Shown here piece after piece: positions 6,700-11,411 of a DNA stretch of 11,411 bases (position 1 is the stretch's first letter; every line of letters begins with the position of its first letter). The notes below the pieces were generated by a model that was given only the letters and a program-made list of their open reading frames with translations, was not told where the DNA came from and ran no database searches. The position numbers and the translations under genes are program-made. The stretch comes from JANYGM01 sp043764015 (GTDB lineage: Bacteria > Bacteroidota > Bacteroidia > Cytophagales > Thermonemataceae), in contig JAYUKY010000070.1 in the NCBI GenBank assembly GCA_043764015.1, positions 1 to 11,411 on the forward strand, read 5' to 3'.

Positions 6700-7284
6700 T
6701 TAAAAGTCTTTATTTAATTTAATATAGCCAGGATACTTAATAAAACCCTTTCCAATAGAAATAGAGGGTTTTATTTTGAGAGTTAGGCGTGTTGGACGAC
6801 TGTTTCCATCAGATAAACCTAAGCCTTTTGAGGCGGCATCTTGTCCTTGTTTTGAGGCAAAAACTTTCACCAAATCCGCAGAAATTTTGATAGGAAAAAT
6901 AGCTGTTCCACCGCTTGGCGCAACTTCTATGCGCTTGTCTAAAACTCCTCTTGCTATTTCCATTCCGTCTATTTCAGCTATCCACTCCATAAAATTCATT
7001 GCTGCAAGTTTGTCGTTGGGATTTCTCGCCTCAATATTTAGTGTAATACCCAAAGGAACGCCTTTTGTCGTTTGATAAACTGCCAAAATCTGCGCCATAT
7101 CAAGCATATTTAGCTCACCATAAGATTGCACATTTTGCACATTTACACCTGAAATATTAGTGTTTTCTGTGGTCGTCATACGGAAATCACATTTTGCCAA
7201 ATTTTTTATCTCACGTACAGTACGACAAGAAACCGACAAACAAACTACTAATATTATCAAGATAAAATAAGAGGGTTTTTTCAT
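6700..7284 (-). CDS. LEA type 2 (LEA14-like) lipoprotein
   Basis: The protein has 194 residues. It has a lipoprotein signal peptide with the lipobox SVSC, so C20 would be lipidated and the protein anchored in the inner or outer membrane. After the Cys come a short linker and a domain of about 60-190 with the features of the LEA14/water-stress and hypersensitive-response fold: LGITLNIEARNPNDKLAAMNFMEWIAEIDG, then EIARGVLDKRIEVAPSGGTAIFPIKISADL. The 'ARNPN' segment followed by a 'G...' strand and a 'V.PSGG...P' strand is the family signature. Small LEA2 lipoproteins are common in Bacteroidota, and their function is not established. The ATG follows a perfect -7 box (7322-7329) by about 38 bases. 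It is divergent from the lipocalin-like lipoprotein gene. Confidence 0.8.
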   Translation of the reverse strand: MKKPSYFILIILVVCLSVSCRTVREIKNLAKCDFRMTTTENTNISGVNVQNVQSYGELNMLDMAQILAVYQTTKGVPLGITLNIEARNPNDKLAAMNFMEWIAEIDGMEIARGVLDKRIEVAPSGGTAIFPIKISADLVKVFASKQGQDAASKGLGLSDGNSRPTRLTLKIKPSISIGKGFIKYPGYIKLNKDF

Positions 7285-7321
7285 ATTTTTTTATTTTTTA
7301 TACTTTTTAAATTTTTTCTTA

Positions 7322-7329
7322 CAAAATTA
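7322..7329 (-). promoter_or_regulatory. -7 promoter box for LEA2 lipoprotein gene
   Basis: TAATTTTG on the minus strand matches TAnnTTTG exactly and is identical to the box before the acyloxyacyl hydrolase gene. I see no clear -33 partner. It is 12 bases from the opposite-facing -7 box at 7342-7349, so polymerases for the two genes would compete for overlapping DNA. Confidence 0.45.
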
Positions 7330-7341
7330 AGCATTTTTTTT

Positions 7342-7349
7342 TATATTTG
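7342..7349 (+). promoter_or_regulatory. -7 promoter box for lipocalin-like gene
   Basis: TATATTTG matches TAnnTTTG exactly. It would start transcription near 7356, leaving a leader of about 35 bases before the GTG at 7391. The expected -33 region is A/T-rich without a clear TTTG. Confidence 0.45.
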
Positions 7350-7390
7350 TGTTAGTTTTTTAAAGTTACATTAAATTAAAAAGTATTTAC

Positions 7391-7801
7391 GTGAGAAAAA
7401 ATATCAATTTAAGACTGCTAATAGCTTGTTTATTTTGTGCAATGATTTGTGTAAGTTGTGAGCAATCAGCTAAAAGTCGTCTTGTAGGCAAATGGAAAAT
7501 CAATGGAAAAGCTACTGTAGCTAAAATGGACGAAGAAACAAAGAAAAACTTTGGCGGTGAAAAAATGGCAGAACAATTACTTAGTGACATAAAAGTTGAA
7601 TATAATAAAGATGGTACTTATGTTGCTACTAACAATGAAACTGGTACTTGGTCAGTATCAGAAGATAATAAAACCCTTACAACTACTGCAAAAGGTAAAA
7701 AAGAAGAAAAAATGACCATTGTAGAGATTAGTGGAACGCAATTTGTGGTTAGTAATGTACCAAGTATTAGCACGTCAGTTATTTATGAGGCTTACAAATA
7801 A
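7391..7801 (+). CDS. Small lipocalin-like lipoprotein
   Basis: The protein has 136 residues and starts with GTG. The N-terminus (MRKNINLRLLIACLFCAMICVSC) is a lipoprotein signal with C23 as the lipidated residue, which supports the GTG start, since no ATG gives a complete signal. The mature part begins LVGKWKINGKA and continues with EYNKDGTYVATNNETGTWSVSEDNKTLTT, then MTIVEISGTQFVV. This is the 'L-G-x-W ... DGTY ... G-x-W ... D...L' pattern of the short lipocalin-like (DUF4488/DUF5004-type) proteins of Bacteroidota. These have one small beta-sandwich or barrel domain and are membrane-anchored in the periplasm or at the surface. The ligand is unknown. It lies alone, divergent from the LEA2 lipoprotein gene. 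The cox gene downstream is separated by 109 bases that contain a hairpin and array E. Confidence 0.75.
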   Translation: MRKNINLRLLIACLFCAMICVSCEQSAKSRLVGKWKINGKATVAKMDEETKKNFGGEKMAEQLLSDIKVEYNKDGTYVATNNETGTWSVSEDNKTLTTTAKGKKEEKMTIVEISGTQFVVSNVPSISTSVIYEAYK

Positions 7802-7853
7802 GCCATTAGCAAACAATAGGAAGGAAAAATTGTTCTAATGTAGGATATTCCAA

Positions 7854-7883
7854 AATTATGAATGATGTATTTCATTCATAATT
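7854..7883. repeat. 12-bp inverted repeat before cox subunit III gene
   Basis: AATTATGAATGA (7854-7865) and TCATTCATAATT (7872-7883) pair perfectly around the loop TGTATT. The right arm runs into heptamer array E. The left-arm sequence recurs at 8501-8512, just after the gene. It could act as a weak terminator for the lipocalin-like gene, though no T-run follows. Confidence 0.65.
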
Positions 7884-7908
7884 CACAGTTCACAATTCAT
7901 AATTATTA
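7874..7908 (+). repeat. Heptamer tandem array E before cox subunit III gene
   Basis: Five 7-base units are ATTCATA, ATTCACA, GTTCACA, ATTCATA and ATTATTA. The array ends 2 bases before the ATG at 7911 and has one G on the sense strand. It resembles array C (ACTCACA) and the complement of array A. Confidence 0.72.
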
Positions 7909-7910
7909 CA

Positions 7911-8498
7911 ATGGCAAATATACTTACGAAAAGACGTGAACCCTATGAATTTATGCTTTGGACAGGCATTGTGGGTACGTGTATTATTTTTTTATTTTTG
8001 GCGGGTGCTTATCTTGCACGCAAAGGAACAGTCGGTTGGGTAGATTTCTCTTTGCCTCGTGCCTTTGGCGTAAGTACATTTTTTATGTTAGCAAGCAGCT
8101 ACACACTACACGTAGCTAATAAATGCTTTGCAAAAGATGAATATTTTGCTTACCGTTATATGCTCGGAACTACTTTATTTTTAGGCTTGGTTTTTGCGGG
8201 GAGTCAATATTGGGGTTGGCATCAACTAGAAAAACAAGGTTTGCCTTTTATGAATGGTAAGGTATCAGGAAGTTTTGTTTATATACTTTCAGGGGCGCAT
8301 TTGGCGCATCTTTTGGGAGGTTTGGTAGCGTTGCTGTGGGTTTTTGTTACTTCTGTGCGTAGAACAAGTTATGTAGATTCCTTTATTTATGCTGTGAATG
8401 CGCCTAATATTCGTCGTCTGCGTCTTGTAACAATATATTGGCAGTTTTTGGATTTTATTTGGGTATTCTTGTACTGCTTTTTGTCTTATCATCACTAA
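7911..8498 (+). CDS. Haem-copper (cytochrome c) oxidase subunit III
   Basis: The protein has 195 residues with five predicted membrane helices (about 13-35, 51-70, 84-104, 120-147 and 175-194), the short form of subunit III found in bacteria. Family marks include EPYEFMLWTGI at the N-terminus, the SYTLHVANKCF segment, SGSFVYILSGAHLAHLLGGL (120-138, H130 and H133) and YWQFLDFIWVFLYCFL (176-191). The last is the counterpart of the usual YWHFxDxxWxFLF, with Q178 in place of the common histidine. Subunit III stabilises the catalytic subunit I of the terminal oxidase in the inner membrane and helps proton uptake. Subunits I and II are not in the window, so this is a detached copy. Whether it serves a cytochrome c or a quinol oxidase cannot be told. 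The start is supported by the array ending 2 bases before it. Confidence 0.88.
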   Translation: MANILTKRREPYEFMLWTGIVGTCIIFLFLAGAYLARKGTVGWVDFSLPRAFGVSTFFMLASSYTLHVANKCFAKDEYFAYRYMLGTTLFLGLVFAGSQYWGWHQLEKQGLPFMNGKVSGSFVYILSGAHLAHLLGGLVALLWVFVTSVRRTSYVDSFIYAVNAPNIRRLRLVTIYWQFLDFIWVFLYCFLSYHH

Positions 8499-8500
8499 AT

Positions 8501-8513
8501 AATTATGAATGAA
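8501..8513. repeat. Downstream copy of the 13-bp repeat
   Basis: AATTATGAATGAA lies 2 bases after the stop of the oxidase subunit III gene. It is the exact reverse complement of 7871-7883, so the gene is bracketed by a 13-bp perfect inverted repeat. The same start (AATTATGAAT) occurs after the stop of the barrel-protein gene at 929. Confidence 0.6.
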
Positions 8514-8633
8514 TGCAAAATTTTGATAGTCAAATGATTATGTAATTCTCTGGTTAAATCAAAATTAATTACACAAAATCACTTAAATTTACACGTAACT
8601 ATGCTAATTTAATAACTTATAAAAATAAAATAA

Positions 8634-9125
8634 ATGTATTATAAAGGAGATATTACTGATACTGCTATTAGTTTGATTATTGAACAGATGGAAGCTAGCT
8701 TAGACCAAAAGCAAGCTCCTGTACGTGTGCGTAAAAAAATTATCTATATGATTATAGAATGTTTGCAAAATATTTATAATTATTTTAAAGATAAACCTTA
8801 CCAAAAAATGGTAAATGATGAGAGTTGCTTAGATATTAAAGTTGATGCGTATAGCTATACCATCAATGTTAGTAATTATGTAACTGATGAAGGTTCTCAA
8901 AATATCATTAAAAAAATTGAGCATATCAATTCGCTCACGTCAGAACAACTTCACGAACTGTATTTAAGTGTGCTTGCTAGTCAGCAGGTCTCCCCTTCTG
9001 GGGGCGCAGGTTTGGGACTTATTGATATTGCACGCAAATCTGGCACAAAATTATCTTATCTTTTAGCTCCTAATGCTAACGGAGACGTTTATTTTACACT
9101 ACAAATTAGTATTTTAAATAATTAG
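8634..9125 (+). CDS. SiaB-family protein kinase
   Basis: The protein has 163 residues and is probably cytoplasmic. It looks like a small GHKL/HATPase-type ATP-binding domain. It has an N-box-like helix with E42, N46 and N49 (IIECLQNIYNYF), a central strand region (CLDIKVDAYSYTINVSNYV) and a glycine-rich lid, SGGAGLGLIDIARKSG (122-137). These match the SiaB/DUF6272 family. In Pseudomonas, SiaB phosphorylates the partner SiaC and so controls c-di-GMP signalling and aggregation. A stop codon (TAA, 8631-8633) directly precedes the ATG in frame, so the start is fixed. The SiaC-like gene follows after 6 bases, which strongly supports the kinase-substrate pairing. No SiaA phosphatase or SiaD cyclase is in the window, so the downstream target here is unknown. 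Confidence 0.82.
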   Translation: MYYKGDITDTAISLIIEQMEASLDQKQAPVRVRKKIIYMIIECLQNIYNYFKDKPYQKMVNDESCLDIKVDAYSYTINVSNYVTDEGSQNIIKKIEHINSLTSEQLHELYLSVLASQQVSPSGGAGLGLIDIARKSGTKLSYLLAPNANGDVYFTLQISILNN

Positions 9126-9131
9126 ACAACA

Positions 9132-9524
9132 ATGACAAATTTAATAGTAGAAAAGACAGCACGAACGCCACATATTTTTTTTGATAGTGAAAAATCTACA
9201 CTTAATGTACAAGGGCGCTCTATTCCAGAAAATTCTTTGCAGTTTTATGGTGTTTTATTCAAATGGGCAGATAATTTTTATCAAGATACTTCAGAACACC
9301 AAAACTTAGAAGTTACTTTTAAATTAGAATATTTTAATACAAGCTCTTCTAAATGTATTTTAGACTTTTTGAGAAAGTTAGAAAATCTCAAAAAAATGGG
9401 TGTAAAAGTAAAAATATATTGGTTTTATGATGTGAGAGATGAAGATATGCAAGAAGTAGGGCAAGATTTTAAGGAAATCCTTGATTTAGATATAGAACTT
9501 TTGCCAAATCCTGAAAAACACTAA
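9132..9524 (+). CDS. SiaC-family regulatory phosphoprotein (DUF1987)
   Basis: The protein has 130 residues and is cytoplasmic. The family pattern is unmistakable: KTARTPHIFFDSE (8-20), VQGRSIPENSLQFYGVLFKW (26-45), LEYFNTSSSK (65-74), a helix, and YDVRDEDMQEVGQDF (99-113). SiaC is the phosphorylated switch protein of the SiaABCD module. Dephosphorylated SiaC binds and activates the diguanylate cyclase SiaD in Pseudomonas, and SiaB phosphorylates it on a threonine. T70, in the conserved NTSSSK motif, is the likely site here, with S71-S73 nearby; this is inferred from alignment by eye. It overlaps no gene but lies only 6 bases after the kinase gene, so the two are surely cotranscribed. Heptamer array F and the ruvX gene follow. 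Confidence 0.9.
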   Translation: MTNLIVEKTARTPHIFFDSEKSTLNVQGRSIPENSLQFYGVLFKWADNFYQDTSEHQNLEVTFKLEYFNTSSSKCILDFLRKLENLKKMGVKVKIYWFYDVRDEDMQEVGQDFKEILDLDIELLPNPEKH

Positions 9525-9530
9525 GAAAGA

Positions 9531-9565
9531 GTTACGAAATACGAGGTACGAGGTACGAATTTAAA
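9531..9565. repeat. Heptamer tandem array F
   Basis: Units are GTTACGA, AATACGA, GGTACGA, GGTACGA and a degenerate ATTTAAA. It starts 6 bases after the siaC-like stop and lies 39 bases before the ruvX ATG. It belongs to the same TACGA-type family as array D, in the opposite plus-strand orientation. Confidence 0.72.
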
Positions 9566-9604
9566 ATTCTGATTGTTAAATTATTTAATTTTTATTCCTA
9601 AAAT

Positions 9605-10033
9605 ATGTTAGAAAATAATAATACTAGGATTTTAGCCTTAGATTATGGACAAAAACGCACTGGTATTGCTGTCACTGACCCACTAAAAATTCTTGCCTCG
9701 CCACTAGAAACAGTCAATACATTAAAAATTTTTGAATTCCTCAAAAAATATACTGAAACAGAAACCATAGAGGCTTTTGTCGTAGGAATGCCAAAAAATT
9801 TGGATAATACAGACACCAATAATACTCCTCACGTAAAAGGTTTTGTAAAAGCACTAACAAAGTTATTTCCAGATATTCCCATTCATTTGGAAGATGAGCG
9901 TTTTACATCAAAAATGGCTTTAGCTGCTATGATAGCCGCAGGTACAACCAAAAAACAACGTCAAATCAAAGGAAATATTGATAAAATAAGTGCCGTTATT
10001 ATCTTAGAATCTTTTATGACAAAATACCAATAG
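9605..10033 (+). CDS. ruvX: Holliday junction resolvase-like protein RuvX/YqgF
   Basis: The protein has 142 residues, the usual length of the family, and has an RNase H-like fold. The motifs are ILALDYGQKRTGIAVTD (9-25, catalytic D13), FVVGMPKNLDN (58-68), HLEDERFTS (94-102, E98) and IDKISAVIILESFM (125-138, D126). These acidic residues bind the metal ions for nuclease activity. In E. coli the protein is required for processing the 5' end of 16S rRNA precursor, and resolvase activity has been shown for some members. The ATG gives a normal N-terminus with a short charged lead. It follows the SiaB-SiaC pair at a distance of 80 bases that includes heptamer array F, and precedes the ABC ATPase gene by 36 bases. 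Cotranscription with the ABC gene is possible. Confidence 0.95.
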   Translation: MLENNNTRILALDYGQKRTGIAVTDPLKILASPLETVNTLKIFEFLKKYTETETIEAFVVGMPKNLDNTDTNNTPHVKGFVKALTKLFPDIPIHLEDERFTSKMALAAMIAAGTTKKQRQIKGNIDKISAVIILESFMTKYQ

Positions 10034-10055
10034 CCTCTAACTCCAAACGGGCTAT
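10030..10055 (+). terminator. Weak hairpin after ruvX
   Basis: ATAGCC (10030-10035, including the ruvX stop codon) pairs with GGCTAT (10050-10055) around 14 bases. Only a broken T-run (CTTGTTT) follows. It may be an attenuator between ruvX and the ABC gene, but a chance 6-bp match is possible. Confidence 0.3.
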
Positions 10056-10069
10056 CTTGTTTAAACACT

Positions 10070-10819
10070 ATGTTACACATTCAAAACATTTCCAAAAAAT
10101 ACAACAAAACTGAAATTTTGAAAGATTTTAGTTTGAATATTGTAGGTAGTGAAATTTTTGCCTTATTGGGTAAAAATGGCGCAGGCAAAAGCACCATTAT
10201 CAATATTTTAGCGGGTCTTATTGCGCCAACATCTGGTGAAATAAGTATCAACCAAGAAAAATATACGCCTGATAATCTCAAGATAAAGAAAAAAATGGGT
10301 TTTATGCTCCAAAATTCAGCTTTAATAGAAGAGTTTACTGGGTATGAGTACCTTAAATTTGTTAGTTTATTGCACGAATTAGATAAAACTAGCATCAATG
10401 CCCAAATAAGGGATTTATTTATGTTCTTTTTTGATGATGAAAAAGACATAAATAAGCGTATTTCTGTCTATTCTGCAGGTATGAAAAAGAAATTAGAACT
10501 TTGCGCTTGTGTGCTTCACAAACCAGATATAATTGTTTTAGATGAGCCTTTTGCTAATCTAGACCCATTTTCTGCTAATAAAATGATTGATTTTCTCAAA
10601 TTTTATGCAGAAAATAGAGTAATCTTTTTGGCTTCCCACGACTTGCTTTATGTGGAGAAATTTGCTACAAACATAGGTGTTTTACATGAAGGAAACCTTG
10701 TTTTTAATGGTAGTATCAATGATTTTACAGAAAATGGAGAGAAAGTGCTAGAAACCTCTTTGTTTGAGTTTTTAAAACCTGAAAAAGCTGATTTTAGCAA
10801 AGTTGAATGGCTTAAATAA
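10070..10819 (+). CDS. ABC transporter ATP-binding protein
   Basis: The protein has 249 residues, the size of a single-domain ABC ATPase. It has Walker A GKNGAGKST (34-42, K40), Q-loop Q81 (MLQNSAL), the signature SAGMKKK (135-141, with YSAGM in place of LSGGQ), Walker B IIVLDEP (154-160, E159 catalytic), D-loop NLDP (163-166) and switch H190. It is cytoplasmic and docks on a membrane partner. The YSAGMKKKL signature and short helical domain are typical of exporter ATPases of the CcmA/ABC-2 type in Bacteroidota, which occur with permeases of the DUF5687 type. The next frame begins 12 bases after its stop and is a membrane protein of that kind, but damaged. If so, the ATPase may have lost its partner. 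The exported substrate is unknown. Confidence 0.93.
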   Translation: MLHIQNISKKYNKTEILKDFSLNIVGSEIFALLGKNGAGKSTIINILAGLIAPTSGEISINQEKYTPDNLKIKKKMGFMLQNSALIEEFTGYEYLKFVSLLHELDKTSINAQIRDLFMFFFDDEKDINKRISVYSAGMKKKLELCACVLHKPDIIVLDEPFANLDPFSANKMIDFLKFYAENRVIFLASHDLLYVEKFATNIGVLHEGNLVFNGSINDFTENGEKVLETSLFEFLKPEKADFSKVEWLK

Positions 10820-10831
10820 TTTATAAAAAAC

Positions 10832-11320
10832 ATGTTGATTTTTCTATTTAAAAAATATTTAGCTAATCTTTTTAGCTTTCATAAGCCTTTGTAGAGTTTT
10901 CTGAGAATTTTGTTTTTGGTTTATATGCTTTCTCAAGGCTTTCTTTTAGCATTGGGACTTAACGCACTACAAGAAAATTACCCAGAATACACAATAAAAG
11001 CACTATTTTATCTCAATATATTCATATTTATTATGATTATTCTGAGAAATATTTTTCCTTTTTATTCCTTCAAAAATAGCATTATTCCAAGATATTATGC
11101 TGTATCTGCCACTAAAAGAATTATAGCTGATTTCTTACAAGATATTTGTTCTATGGTAGTTTTGAGTGTGTTTTTATTGGTGTGTGGCGTATGTTATAGT
11201 ACATTTTTCAAAATGCAGGATTTTATTTTGTCTATTGGCGTTATTTTGAGTGCCATTTTGATAGAAAGTAATTTTAAAAGCTTACTGGAAAAGAGTTTTA
11301 AGCAACTATTTTTACATTAG
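10832..11320 (+). pseudogene. Truncated ABC permease-like membrane protein with in-frame TAG
   Basis: An ATG at 10832, 12 bases after the ABC ATPase stop, opens the frame MLIFLFKKYLANLFSFHKPL, which stops at TAG (10892-10894). The same frame then continues open to 11320. It encodes several hydrophobic segments (about 30-45, 60-75, 100-125 and 132-148 counted from 10832) and the cytoplasmic loop NSIIPRYYAVSATKRIIADF. The arrangement resembles the first third of DUF5687-type ABC permeases, which are usually 450-500 residues, and the partner position fits. Here only about 163 codons exist, and what follows 11320 is non-coding. An ancestral TGG changed to TAG at codon 21 is a reasonable guess. 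A TTG at 10910 or an ATG at 10925 could start a shorter protein. A decayed gene is the best reading; a sequencing error or a real short protein cannot be excluded. Confidence 0.6.
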
Positions 11321-11361
11321 ACCTCCTGCGAAAGTCTTATAATTTTAAAAAAGTGTCTTTA

Positions 11362-11386
11362 AAGTCCTCCCAGCAGGGGAGGATTT
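11362..11386. terminator. GC-rich hairpin at the window end
   Basis: AAGTCCTCCC (11362-11371) pairs with GGGAGGATTT (11377-11386), ten pairs with one G-T, around AGCAG. A similar GC-rich tail (AGGTGGGG) follows. Hairpins of this CCTCCC/GGGAGG form are frequent between Bacteroidota genes. It may terminate the transcript of the ABC ATPase and broken permease, and T-rich DNA (TTTCTTCT) follows somewhat later. Confidence 0.5.
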
Positions 11387-11411
11387 AGGTGGGGTTTCTT
11401 CTATTATGCTA

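Noticed and set aside
930..9565. Heptamer arrays considered as CRISPR or as a recombination cassette
   Set aside because: Units are 7 bases with no unique spacers and no cas genes or integrase; they are simple tandem repeats.
8634..10819. SiaB-SiaC, RuvX and the ABC ATPase as a new defence or signalling island
   Set aside because: RuvX is a universal household gene, spacing widens to 80 bases with an array between, and no effector gene is present.

Overview
The window is low-GC DNA (about one third G+C) from a member of the Bacteroidota, most plausibly a Cytophagales-type marine or freshwater gliding bacterium. The evidence is: PorT-type outer-membrane beta-barrels; lipoproteins; A-rich leaders without strong Shine-Dalgarno sites; several matches to the Bacteroidota promoter (TTTG, about 20 bases, TAnnTTTG); a SiaB/SiaC pair of the Bacteroidota type; and an ABC ATPase followed by what looks like a DUF5687-type permease. 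The genus cannot be fixed from the sequence alone. No gene-free stretch exceeds 300 bases, and I see no tRNA, rRNA, CRISPR, prophage or transposase.

Layout. 1-171: non-coding, with two inverted palindromic elements. 172-930: outer-membrane beta-barrel protein. 931-1133: heptamer array, strong terminator, dnaG promoter and a second heptamer array. 1134-3122: DnaG primase. 3138-3170: perfect hairpin. 3255-4631: LutB-type iron-sulfur protein, preceded by a heptamer array. 4635-4694: hairpin and heptamer array at the convergent junction with a minus-strand PagL-like acyloxyacyl hydrolase (4677-5810). 5949-6590: second PorT-type barrel. 6700-7284 (minus): LEA14-like lipoprotein, divergent from a small lipocalin-like lipoprotein (7391-7801). 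7911-8498: haem-copper oxidase subunit III. 8634-9125 and 9132-9524: SiaB-like kinase and SiaC-like phosphoprotein, tightly coupled. 9605-10033: RuvX/YqgF. 10070-10819: ABC ATPase. 10832-11320: a membrane-protein frame with an in-frame TAG at codon 21, probably a decayed permease. 11362-11386: hairpin.

The genes are mostly core or household functions (replication, lactate or electron metabolism, respiration, Holliday junction or rRNA processing, envelope) and do not form one pathway. The only clear functional pairs are SiaB-SiaC and the ABC ATPase with its broken permease.

The most unusual signal is not a gene. Six intergenic tandem arrays have an exact 7-base period and four or five units each. 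Three of them, nearly or wholly free of G, end 0 to 4 bases before a start codon (dnaG, lutB, coxC-like). One overlaps the last codons of the acyloxyacyl hydrolase gene inside a long hairpin. I did not find a new defence or enzymatic system here.
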